From Nioella ostreopsis (GTDB lineage: Bacteria; Pseudomonadota; Alphaproteobacteria; Rhodobacterales; Rhodobacteraceae), in assembly GCF_004000255.1 (NCBI RefSeq), contig NZ_RCIQ01000006.1, positions 1 to 64,000 of the forward strand: a DNA stretch of 64,000 nt. Direction: 5' to 3'. The translations under genes were made by a program, and so were the position numbers. The notes under the pieces are model-generated. The model was not told where the DNA came from. It did not search any database and saw only the letters and a list, made by a program, of their open reading frames with translations. The number at the start of each line of letters is the position of its first letter. Positions within the stretch are counted from its first letter, which is position 1. Of this stretch, positions 8,936 to 16,566 are shown in pieces.

Positions 8936-9217
8936 CTCTGCCCTCGGATGTTCTGGCGAGGGACGCCCCCCCGCGCGGATGATCATGTTCCGGGCTATAT
9001 ACGCGTTCCCCAAGGGGCTGAAAAGCCAAACCGGATGCGAAATCGACCCGGTTCTGTGCAAAGCGGCGTCTCATCTGCCCGGAATTGAAGCCTCTGCGCA
9101 GGAAAATGACGAATCCGGCGGGTTTTCCGCAGGATTCATTTTTTACCGCTTGATCAAAAAATGGACCTGTGTCAGCGTTTCCTCAAAAGAACAAGCCATT
9201 CGATCAGGGAGGCACCC

Positions 9218-10555
9218 ATGACGAACAGCCCGTTTACCCCGGGACTCGCGTCCGGCCGTCTATCGGCCGAAGACTACGCATCCAATTTCGGCGACCTGCA
9301 TGACCCGCTGGACGATCACGAGGCATTGGTGGCGGCGGATCGCTGTTACTTCTGCCACGACGCGCCCTGCATGACGGCCTGCCCGACGGATATCGACATT
9401 CCCCTGTTCATCCGTCAGATCGCCACCGGCACTCCCGAAGCGGCGGCGCGTACGATCCTGTCCCAGAACATCCTCGGCGGCATGTGCGCCCGCGTCTGTC
9501 CGACCGAAACGCTCTGTGAAGAGGTTTGCGTGCGCGAAGTGGCCGAAGGCAAGCCGGTCATCATCGGGCAGCTGCAGCGCTACGCCACCGACAAGCTGAT
9601 GGAGGCGGGGGTGCACCCCTTCACCCGCGCGGCCACCACCGGCAAGAAAGTGGCCGTTGTGGGCGCCGGCCCCGCGGGCCTGTCCTGCGCGCATCGTCTG
9701 GCGATGAAGGGCCATGACGTGGATCTGTTCGACGCGCGGCCCAAGGGCGGCGGGCTCAACGAATACGGCATCGCGGCCTATAAGACGGTAAACGGATTTG
9801 CCGGGGCCGAGGTGGATTGGCTGATGCAGATCGGGGGCATCACGCTCCATACCGGCAAGGCCCTCGGCAAAGATCTGACCCTCGATGCGCTAAAAGCTGA
9901 CTATGACGCCGTATTCCTCGGCATGGGACTTGGCGGTGTCAACGCCCTGCGCGCCGAGGGCGAAGACAAGAGCGGCGTCTCCGATGCCGTTGAATTCATT
10001 TCCGATTTGCGCCAGTCCGAGGATCTCTCCTCCCTCCCTGTCGGGCGCAATGTGGTGGTGATCGGCGGCGGTATGACCGCCGTCGACGCCGCCGTGCAAT
10101 CGAAGCTTCTGGGCGCGGAAAACGTGACGATCCTCTACCGTCGCAGCCGCGCTGAAATGCCCGCCAGCCGGTTCGAACAGGATCTGGCGGCGTCGAAAGG
10201 CGTGCGGCTGGTGTTCAACGCCAAGCCCGTCCGCGTGACCGGCAACGGCGCGGCGCAGGCACTGGAGGCAGAATACACAATGTCCGGCCCCGACGGGCTG
10301 AAAGGCACCGGAGAGACCTTCACAATCCCCGCCGATCAAGTGCTGAAAGCCATCGGCCAGACGCTGGAGGGCGCACCGGACGCGCTGACCATCGAGGGCG
10401 GCAAGATCGCCGTCACCGGTCCGGGCCGCACCAGCATGGAAGGGGTCTGGGCTGGGGGCGACTGTGCCTCGGGCGGCGAAGACCTGACCGTGACCGCCGT
10501 GGCCGAAGGCCGTGACGCGGCGGAAGACATCCATGCGAGCCTGACGGGCGCATGA
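9218..10555 (+). CDS. preT: NAD-dependent dihydropyrimidine dehydrogenase, PreT subunit
   Basis: A 445-residue flavoprotein that, with PreA, reduces uracil and thymine to dihydropyrimidines with NADH. The N-terminal Fe-S region carries CYFCHDAPCMTACP and CARVCPTETLCEEVC (4Fe-4S ligands as in GltD/DPD). Next comes the FAD-binding VVGAGPAGLSCAHRLA and the NAD(H)-binding VVVIGGGMTAVDAAV, then GVWAGGDCASGG near the end. The start at 9218 has CAGGGAGG 6 bases upstream. Cytosolic. The stop overlaps the next start (ATGA). preA is 917 bp downstream rather than adjacent, because two secreted-protein genes intervene. Confidence 0.93.
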   Translation: MTNSPFTPGLASGRLSAEDYASNFGDLHDPLDDHEALVAADRCYFCHDAPCMTACPTDIDIPLFIRQIATGTPEAAARTILSQNILGGMCARVCPTETLCEEVCVREVAEGKPVIIGQLQRYATDKLMEAGVHPFTRAATTGKKVAVVGAGPAGLSCAHRLAMKGHDVDLFDARPKGGGLNEYGIAAYKTVNGFAGAEVDWLMQIGGITLHTGKALGKDLTLDALKADYDAVFLGMGLGGVNALRAEGEDKSGVSDAVEFISDLRQSEDLSSLPVGRNVVVIGGGMTAVDAAVQSKLLGAENVTILYRRSRAEMPASRFEQDLAASKGVRLVFNAKPVRVTGNGAAQALEAEYTMSGPDGLKGTGETFTIPADQVLKAIGQTLEGAPDALTIEGGKIAVTGPGRTSMEGVWAGGDCASGGEDLTVTAVAEGRDAAEDIHASLTGA

Positions 10556-10944
10556 TGCGGGCGGCGGTCCTCTCCCTGGCCGTCTGGCCCGCTGCCGCCG
10601 GGGCGACCGGCGGCGCTGCGCCCGTGGCGGGGTTGGGCCCCTATTGCGACCCGGAAACGGGGCAGGAGGTGTTCACGCTGACCGCCGAAGGCCTCTTCGA
10701 GCCGCCGCAGACCCTCTGCCGCTTTCGCACGCCGCTGGCCGAAGACCTCACCTATGAGGGCGAGGTGGCGTGCGAAACCCCGCTGTTCATGGATCCCGCC
10801 GCACCCAACACGCCCTCTGATATCATCCTGTCCGGCTACCGACTGTCCCTGCGGCCGGGCGAAGAGGCCGGAACGCTGATCTACCGCCACGATGACGCGG
10901 CCCCGGTTGAAACCCTGCATTGCCACGCGGTCTGGCCGCTCTAG
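10552..10944 (+). CDS. Secreted four-cysteine protein, unknown function (paralogue 1)
   Basis: A 130-residue protein beginning with a short signal peptide (MMRAAVLSLAVWPAAAGATG). The mature part has four Cys in the order YCDP, TLC, VAC and LHC, the last followed by AVW. The neighbouring protein at 10962 repeats this layout (WCAD, TLC, LNC, ARC then IW) with similar spacing, so the two look like diverged tandem duplicates, probably with two disulfides in the periplasm. It overlaps preT by four bases and lies between preT and preA. I do not recognise a named domain. Confidence 0.75.
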   Translation: MMRAAVLSLAVWPAAAGATGGAAPVAGLGPYCDPETGQEVFTLTAEGLFEPPQTLCRFRTPLAEDLTYEGEVACETPLFMDPAAPNTPSDIILSGYRLSLRPGEEAGTLIYRHDDAAPVETLHCHAVWPL

Positions 10945-10961
10945 GAAAGGGTACACGTTTC

Positions 10962-11375
10962 TTGGCCCACTGCCGTTCCATCACAAAAGCCTCTGCGCCA
11001 TTGCTATGCGCCGTGCTGCTCGCCGCGTCGGCTGCCGCTTCTGAGAGCGGGATCAGCGGGGCATGGTGCGCGGACAACGAGACGATGTGGATTCAAGAGA
11101 CCCGGATCGGCTTCAATGACCACACCCTGTGTGAGGTGGCCTTGCCGATCGCGCTCGGCGAGGACGGTGCCTATTCCACGGGGCTCAACTGCGCGAATGT
11201 CTACGTCCTGTCCGAGCGTGCGGACGGGACTCTGGAAACGACAGAGATTCCGTTGCCGGAACTGACCCACCTGACATTGAGAGAGCAGGCGGGCGAGCTT
11301 CTCGCCGATTTCTCGGAACAAGGCCAGCTTGTCTATGCGCGCTGCATCTGGGACCCGCAGGGGCAGGAAAATTGA
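10962..11375 (+). CDS. Secreted four-cysteine protein, unknown function (paralogue 2)
   Basis: A 137-residue protein. I chose a TTG start at 10962 because AGGAAAGGG lies about 10 bases upstream and it yields a clean signal peptide (hydrophobic APLLCAVLLAASAAA); the longer frame begins inside the previous gene. The mature part has four Cys (GAWCAD, HTLCEV, GLNCAN, YARCIW) whose order and spacing match the preceding protein. Placement inside a pyrimidine-degradation operon suggests, but does not prove, a periplasmic role linked to that pathway. Confidence 0.68.
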   Translation: MAHCRSITKASAPLLCAVLLAASAAASESGISGAWCADNETMWIQETRIGFNDHTLCEVALPIALGEDGAYSTGLNCANVYVLSERADGTLETTEIPLPELTHLTLREQAGELLADFSEQGQLVYARCIWDPQGQEN

Positions 11376-11472
11376 CATGACCATCAAGAAAACCCGTCGC
11401 CGGACACGAGCGGCACTGGATAAATCGCCCGCGTAGGCTTCGCGGCTTCGTCAACAGGGAAAGGACACCCAA

Positions 11473-12777
11473 ATGGCAGACCTCTCCACCGAGTTCATCG
11501 GCATCAAATCCCCCAATCCGTTCTGGCTGGCCTCGGCCCCGCCCACGGACAAGGAATACAACGTCCGTCGCGCCTTCGAGGCCGGGTGGGGCGGTGTCGT
11601 CTGGAAGACCCTGGGCGAAGAAGGCCCGCCGGTCGTCAACGTCAACGGCCCGCGCTACGGCGCGATCTGGGGGGCGGACCGGCGCCTGCTCGGCCTCAAC
11701 AATATCGAACTGATCACCGACCGCCCGCTGGAGGTGAATCTCGAAGAAATGACCCGCGTGAAGAAGGACTGGCCCGACCGCGCGCTTATCGCCTCGCTGA
11801 TGGTTCCGGTGAACGAGGACAGCTGGAAGGCGATCCTCGACCGGGTGATCGAAACCGGCTGCGACGGGGTGGAACTCAATTTCGGCTGCCCCCATGGGAT
11901 GAGCGAACGCGGCATGGGCAGCGCCGTGGGGCAGGTGCCGGAATATGTCGGCCAGGTCACCGAATGGTGCAAGAAGCATTCCGACCTGCCGGTGATCGTG
12001 AAGCTGACGCCCAACATCACAGACATCCGCAAGCCCGCGCAGGCGGCGAAGGATGGTGGCGCGGATGCGGTCAGCCTGATCAACACGATCAATTCGATCA
12101 CCTCGGTCGATCTCGATCTCTTCGCACCCGAACCCACCATCGACGGCAAGGGCGCCCATGGCGGCTATTGCGGCCCGGCGGTGAAGCCGATTGCGCTCAA
12201 TATGGTGGCGGAGATTTCGCGGTCTCCGTCCCTGCAAGGCCTGCCGATTTCCGGTATCGGCGGCGTCACCACCTGGCGCGACGCGGCGGAGTTCATGGCG
12301 CTCGGCGCGGGCAATGTGCAGGTCTGCACGGCGGCGATGACCTACGGGTTCAAGATCGTGCAGGAGATGATTTCGGGCCTGTCGCAATACATGGATGAGA
12401 AGGGCTTCACCTCGACCTCCGAACTGGTGGGCCGCGCGGTGCCAAACTGCTCCGACTGGCAGCATCTCAACCTCAACTACATCACCAAGGCCCGGATCGA
12501 TCAGGATGCCTGTATCAAATGCGGGCGCTGCTACGCGGCCTGCGAGGACACCAGCCACCAGGCGATCACCATGTCCGAGGATCGGGTCTTCGACGTGGAT
12601 GACAGCGAATGCGTGGCCTGCAACCTGTGCGTGAATGTCTGCCCGGTCGAGGGCTGCATCACCATGGAACAGCTGGCCCCCGGCACCGTGGATGAACGCA
12701 CCGGCAAGGTGGTCGAGAAGGACTATGCCAACTGGACGACGCATCCGAACAACCCGGGGTCCTGCGCGGCGGAATAA
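11473..12777 (+). CDS. preA: NAD-dependent dihydropyrimidine dehydrogenase, PreA subunit
   Basis: A 434-residue subunit with an FMN-binding TIM barrel of the dihydroorotate dehydrogenase type (NPFWLASAPPT, NFGCPHGM, VKLTPNITDI, GIGGVTTWRDAAEFMALGA) followed by a two-[4Fe-4S] ferredoxin module (CIKCGRCYAACEDTSH and CVACNLCVNVCPVEGC). It is the pyrimidine-reducing partner of PreT. RBS GGGAAAGG is 8 bases before the ATG. Length is typical. It is followed by an array of palindromes. Confidence 0.96.
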   Translation: MADLSTEFIGIKSPNPFWLASAPPTDKEYNVRRAFEAGWGGVVWKTLGEEGPPVVNVNGPRYGAIWGADRRLLGLNNIELITDRPLEVNLEEMTRVKKDWPDRALIASLMVPVNEDSWKAILDRVIETGCDGVELNFGCPHGMSERGMGSAVGQVPEYVGQVTEWCKKHSDLPVIVKLTPNITDIRKPAQAAKDGGADAVSLINTINSITSVDLDLFAPEPTIDGKGAHGGYCGPAVKPIALNMVAEISRSPSLQGLPISGIGGVTTWRDAAEFMALGAGNVQVCTAAMTYGFKIVQEMISGLSQYMDEKGFTSTSELVGRAVPNCSDWQHLNLNYITKARIDQDACIKCGRCYAACEDTSHQAITMSEDRVFDVDDSECVACNLCVNVCPVEGCITMEQLAPGTVDERTGKVVEKDYANWTTHPNNPGSCAAE

Positions 12778-12793
12778 CGGGTTTGGCTGGCGG

Positions 12794-12887
12794 GAAAGGC
12801 GTTTCGAAACGCCTTTCTCACGCGGTTTCGAAACCGCGTTGGAAGCGCATTCGAATGCGCTTTTCCCAAGCCGCTTCGAAGCGGCTT
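12794..12887. repeat. Four tandem perfect TTCGAA-centred palindromes
   Basis: Perfect palindromes occur at 12794-12817 (24 bp), 12820-12839, 12843-12862 and 12868-12887 (20 bp each). All share the centre TTCGAA, but the arms differ (GGCGTT, GCGGTT, GCGCAT, GCCGCT), so they are not copies of one sequence. They fill the space between the convergent preA and aminotransferase genes. They could act as bidirectional termination or mRNA 3'-end hairpins, or be a palindromic element family; a related pair lies at 20007-20048. Confidence 0.9.
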
Positions 12888-12899
12888 CCCCGCTCCGGC

Positions 12900-14105
12900 T
12901 CAGAGGCTGCGCAAGAGGTCGCCAAGCCGGTTCATCCCGTCCTCGATCATCGCGCCATCCGCGCAGGAAAACGCCAGCCGTAGCGTATTCTCGCCCGTTC
13001 CATCCGCATGAAACGCCCGGCCCGGCACGAAGGCGAGGTTCTTTTCTTCGATCGCGCGGGCCAGCAGATCGGCCGCATCCATCCCACGGGGCAGGGTCAG
13101 CCAGATGAACATGCCGCCTTCGGGCCGCGTCCAGTGCACGCCTTCTGGCATATGCCGGGCCAGCGCCTCCAGCATCGCATCGCGCCGCGCCCTGTAGGCA
13201 GCCCGGATCCTGTCAACATGGGCGTCGAAACAGGCCTCGGCCACCTTGTGAATGGCCATCTGGTTGATCGTCGCGCTGTGCAGATCGGCGGCCTGTTTCA
13301 TCAGCACGAGCTGCTGGATCACCGGGCTTGCCGCCACCACCCAACCAACGCGAAGACCGGGCGACAAGGTCTTGGAAAAGCTGCCACAATAGACGGTACG
13401 ACAGGCCTCCAGATCACCTTTTCGAGCCAGTTCCAGCGCCAGGATCGGCGGCACCGGATCGCCGTCATAGCGCAAGCTCTGATAGGCGGCGTCCTCCAGC
13501 ACCATGCAATCCAGCTCCTCGGCCAGATCGAGCAGCTTTTCGCGGCCTTCACGGTCCACGGTTTCGCCCGTGGGATTGGCGAAATCGGGCGAGAGGTAGA
13601 GGAACTTCACACGGCCACCTTCAGCCTCAGCCGCCGCCCGGTAATCTTCAGCCGCGCGATTGGTGCGGATATGCAGCCGGTCATAGCGTGGTTCATAGGC
13701 ATTGAACGCCCCGAGCGCGCCCATATAGGTGGGCCAGCCCACAAGCGCGGTATCGCCGGGCGACAACATCAGCTTGCCCAGATAGTCCAAAGCCTGCTGC
13801 GAGCCGCTGGTGATCAGCACATTCTCCGGCCTGCAGACGACGCCGATCTTCGCCATTTCCCCCGCGATCCAGGTTCTGAGCGGCAGGTAACCCTCCGACA
13901 CCGAATATTGCAGGGCCTGATTGGGGGCCTCGGTCAGTACCTGGCTGTAGGCGGCGGCAAACTCGGCCTTGGGAAACAGCGCCGCATCCGGGATGCCGCC
14001 CGCGAAAGACAGGATGCCGGGGCGGTCCAGCAGTTTCAGCAACTCCCGGATTTCCGATGCTTTCATGCGGGTCGTCCGGGTGGCGAAATGGGGTGCGAGA
14101 CTCAT
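12900..14105 (-). CDS. PLP-dependent aminotransferase (class I/II)
   Basis: A 401-residue fold-type I aminotransferase of the 2-aminoadipate/MocR-domain type. Visible: ILSFAGGIPD near the N-terminus, the cofactor-binding ITSGSQQALDYLGK, SPDFANPTG (Asn contacting PLP), the Asp of VLEDAAYQSLRY and the Schiff-base Lys in CGSFSKTLSPGLRVGW. The C-terminal EGGMFIWLTLP substrate region is present. It sits between preA and the RutR-like regulator, so it may transaminate beta-alanine or another pathway amine, although this subfamily more often handles alpha-amino acids. Confidence 0.88.
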   Translation of the reverse strand: MSLAPHFATRTTRMKASEIRELLKLLDRPGILSFAGGIPDAALFPKAEFAAAYSQVLTEAPNQALQYSVSEGYLPLRTWIAGEMAKIGVVCRPENVLITSGSQQALDYLGKLMLSPGDTALVGWPTYMGALGAFNAYEPRYDRLHIRTNRAAEDYRAAAEAEGGRVKFLYLSPDFANPTGETVDREGREKLLDLAEELDCMVLEDAAYQSLRYDGDPVPPILALELARKGDLEACRTVYCGSFSKTLSPGLRVGWVVAASPVIQQLVLMKQAADLHSATINQMAIHKVAEACFDAHVDRIRAAYRARRDAMLEALARHMPEGVHWTRPEGGMFIWLTLPRGMDAADLLARAIEEKNLAFVPGRAFHADGTGENTLRLAFSCADGAMIEDGMNRLGDLLRSL

Positions 14106-14186
14106 GGGCGGGATCCTCCTCGACCGAGGAGCCTACGCGCGCCGAAAAATAAGTCAACAAGATTGACCTAAAAGGCCGATGCGGAC

Positions 14187-14813
14187 CTATTCGGGCCGGA
14201 GCAACCTGGTAAACAGCCCATCCAGGAAACTGCCCGCTTCGGCCAGCGGATCGTGCCCCGGCCCCAGCACCGCGCGCACCTGCACGTCGAAATCCGCGTA
14301 ATGCTGGGTCAGCGCCCATATGGAAAAGAGCAGGTGATGCGGGTCGAGATCGGCGATCTTTCCGGCAGCGATCCAGTCGCGGATGACGGCGGATTTCTCC
14401 TCGACCAGCTCGCGCAGCTCTCCCTCCAGCGCGCCGATCATCCGTGGCGCGCCCTGGATGATCTCATTGGCGAAGAGACGGCTTTCGCGGGGAAAATCGC
14501 GGCTCATCTCCAGCTTGCGGCGTACATAGGTCATCAGTTCCTCGACCGGCTCGCCCTCCGGGTCCAGATCGCGCAGCGGGTCGAGCCATGTGGTCATCAG
14601 TTCGGTCAGCAGGCTGACATGAATGGCCTCTTTCGAAGGGAAATAATACAGCAGGTTCGGTTTCGACAGCCCTGCCTCGGCGGCGATCTGGTCCAGCGTC
14701 GCGCCGCGGAAGCCCTGACGCGAGAACACCTCCAGCGCCGCGTCGAGAATCGCCTGCGTGTTCTTGCGCTGAATGCGGGTCTTGGGCGGTTGAACTTTAA
14801 CGGTCATCAGCAT
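14187..14813 (-). CDS. RutR-like TetR-family repressor of pyrimidine catabolism
   Basis: A 208-residue TetR-family protein. The N-terminal helix-turn-helix is ATLDQIAAEAGLSKPNLLYYFPSKEAIH; the C-terminal region (SRDFPRESRLFANEIIQGAPRM, HHLLFSIWALTQHYADFDVQ) resembles RutR, which in E. coli binds uracil or thymine and then leaves DNA. The ATG at 14813 sits 4-5 bases after AGGAA; ATG 14807 is an alternative. It is divergent from the ureidopropionase gene, and the shared upstream region holds an exact RutR-type operator, which strongly supports the assignment. Confidence 0.88.
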   Translation of the reverse strand: MLMTVKVQPPKTRIQRKNTQAILDAALEVFSRQGFRGATLDQIAAEAGLSKPNLLYYFPSKEAIHVSLLTELMTTWLDPLRDLDPEGEPVEELMTYVRRKLEMSRDFPRESRLFANEIIQGAPRMIGALEGELRELVEEKSAVIRDWIAAGKIADLDPHHLLFSIWALTQHYADFDVQVRAVLGPGHDPLAEAGSFLDGLFTRLLRPE

Positions 14814-14969
14814 CACATTCCTGCGGTTTCGGGCCGAACCCTTGCGATAGACGGTTCCAACAGCGCCGCCAAGACCCGCAAGAAACAGGTTTTTCGCCTA
14901 TTTGGCCCGCGAATGCCAATCCTTTGGGTGCAAAATCTTGACTGGTCCTATCCCTTTGATAGCGTGTTC

Positions 14970-14985
14970 TTGACCAGTTGGTCAA
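14970..14985. promoter_or_regulatory. RutR-type operator TTGACCA-N2-TGGTCAA
   Basis: A perfect inverted repeat with 7-bp arms and a GT spacer, identical to the E. coli RutR consensus as I recall it. It lies 57 bases before the ureidopropionase start and about 157 bases before the divergent regulator start, so the regulator probably controls at least the catabolic operon. A -35-like TTGACT at 14938 lies upstream of it. Confidence 0.88.
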
Positions 14986-15041
14986 AACAGGAATGAACAG
15001 GCCCGGGCACGCATCCGGTCCGCATGACAGGGAGAGCCACA

Positions 15042-16292
15042 ATGTCCGCCCCCGGCGAAAACCTCAAGATCAACGGCGCGCGTCTTTGGGACAGCCTGAT
15101 GGAGATGGCCAAGATCGGCCCCGGTATCGCGGGCGGCAACAACCGGCAGACCCTGACCGATGACGATGCCAAGGGCCGCGCCCTGTTTCAGCAGTGGTGC
15201 GAGGCGGCGGGCTGTTCCATGGGGCTGGACGAAATGGGCAACATGTTCGCCCGGCGCGAGGGCACCGACCCCGACGCGCTGCCGGTCTATATGGGCAGTC
15301 ACCTCGATACGCAGCCCACGGGCGGCAAGTATGACGGGGTTCTGGGCGTTCTTGGCGGGCTGGAGGCGTTCCGGACCATGAACGACCTTGGCATCAAGAC
15401 GAAACACCCGATCGTGCTGGTCAACTGGACCAACGAGGAAGGCACACGCTTTGCGCCCGCCATGCTGGCCTCGGGCGTTTTCGCGGGCAAGCATGGTCGC
15501 GATTGGGCCTATGACCGGGTCGATGCCGAGGGCAAACGCTTCGGCGATGAACTGGAACGCATCGGCTGGAAAGGCGAGGAAAAGGTAGGCGACCGCAAGA
15601 TGCACGCGATGTTCGAGCTGCATATCGAGCAGGGCCCAATTCTCGAGGCCGAGGGCAAAGATATCGGCGTTGTCACCCACGGGCAGGGGCTGCGCTGGAT
15701 CGAATGCACCGTGACGGGCAAGGAAAGCCACACCGGATCGACGCCGATGTCGATGCGCAAGAATGCGGGACGTGGATTGGCGCTGATCACCGAACTGGTG
15801 CATGAGATTGCGATGAAGAACCAGCCCAATGCCGTGGGCGCCATCGGTCATATCGACGTCTACCCCAACAGTCGCAACATCATTCCCGGCAAGGTCGTCT
15901 TCACCGTCGACATGCGCACCCACCTTCTGGACAAGCTCAACGCCATGGTGGCCGAACTGATGGAGCGGGCGCCGAAGCTGTGCGAAGAGATCGGCGTGAG
16001 CTTCGAGTGCGAGATTGTCGGCCAGTTCGATCCGCCCGCCTTCGACGAGGGATGCGTCTCTGCGGTGCGCGATGCGGCCAAACGGCTCGGCTACAGCCAT
16101 ATGGACATTGTCTCTGGCGCGGGCCACGATGCATGCTGGATCAACGACGTGGCCCCCACGGCGATGATCATGTGCCCCTGCGTCGACGGCCTCAGCCATA
16201 ACGAGGCCGAGGAAATCAGCCCGGAATGGGCAGAGGCCGGCGCGAATGTTCTCTTCCACGCTGTCGTGGAAACCGCGGAGATTGTTGAATGA
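15042..16292 (+). CDS. Zn-dependent N-carbamoyl-amino-acid hydrolase / beta-ureidopropionase
   Basis: A 416-residue M20-family amidohydrolase. Metal-ligand motifs: GSHLDTQPTGGKYDGVLGVL, NWTNEEGTRF, FELHIEQGPIL and, near the C-terminus, GLSHNEAEEI. In the reductive pyrimidine pathway this family hydrolyses N-carbamoyl-beta-alanine to beta-alanine, CO2 and ammonia. The start at 15042 has CAGGGAGAG upstream. The RutR-type operator just upstream suggests repression in the absence of pyrimidines. The stop overlaps the following lipoprotein gene. Members also act on L-carbamoyl amino acids or allantoate; context favours ureidopropionate. Confidence 0.92.
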   Translation: MSAPGENLKINGARLWDSLMEMAKIGPGIAGGNNRQTLTDDDAKGRALFQQWCEAAGCSMGLDEMGNMFARREGTDPDALPVYMGSHLDTQPTGGKYDGVLGVLGGLEAFRTMNDLGIKTKHPIVLVNWTNEEGTRFAPAMLASGVFAGKHGRDWAYDRVDAEGKRFGDELERIGWKGEEKVGDRKMHAMFELHIEQGPILEAEGKDIGVVTHGQGLRWIECTVTGKESHTGSTPMSMRKNAGRGLALITELVHEIAMKNQPNAVGAIGHIDVYPNSRNIIPGKVVFTVDMRTHLLDKLNAMVAELMERAPKLCEEIGVSFECEIVGQFDPPAFDEGCVSAVRDAAKRLGYSHMDIVSGAGHDACWINDVAPTAMIMCPCVDGLSHNEAEEISPEWAEAGANVLFHAVVETAEIVE

Positions 16293-16540
16293 ATTCAAGA
16301 CTGATCGTTGCCGGGATTGTGGCTCTGACGGCCCTTGGCGGCTGCGTGAATACCGGGATCACCCCCACCAGCCGGGATCAGGTGCCGCAGGCGGTCTGGA
16401 ACCGCGTGCCGCCCGGAACCCCGGTGCAGGAGATTCAGCAAGGCACCGTCGACGGCTGCTACTGGTACCTGCGCCACGGCCCGCTGGAAACGGTCTGGGT
16501 GCCGGTGCGTGACATCGAAAGCGTCCCGATCTGCACCTGA
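16289..16540 (+). CDS. Small lipoprotein, unknown function
   Basis: An 83-residue protein with a lipoprotein signal peptide and lipobox LGGC (Cys19). The mature part has two further Cys (DGCYWYLRHG and the terminal PICT). Its start overlaps the ureidopropionase stop (ATGA) and dihydropyrimidinase starts 26 bp later, so it belongs to the operon. No family is recognised. Confidence 0.75.
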   Translation: MNSRLIVAGIVALTALGGCVNTGITPTSRDQVPQAVWNRVPPGTPVQEIQQGTVDGCYWYLRHGPLETVWVPVRDIESVPICT

Positions 16541-16566
16541 TCTGACGCAAACAGGGAGACAACACC

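Noticed and set aside
9150-9157. TTGATCAA palindrome in the accB-preT intergenic region as a second RutR site
   Set aside because: Only 8 bp, lacks the CCA/TGG core of the RutR box, and such short palindromes are expected by chance.
11377-11436. 19-residue basic peptide frame between the second Cys-rich protein gene and preA
   Set aside because: It has an ATG and a stop but is too short to judge; no Shine-Dalgarno of note and no attenuator-like structure. It could be a leader peptide but nothing shows it.
12794-12887. CRISPR array
   Set aside because: The units are palindromes with different arms and 2-5 bp gaps; there are no identical repeats and no spacers of about 30 bp, and no cas genes are near.
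14151-14165. Inverted repeat GTCAA-N5-TTGAC upstream of the aminotransferase gene
   Set aside because: It contains the TTGAC half-site, but inverted outward relative to the RutR box and with short arms. It could be a weak hairpin or operator; not enough to call.
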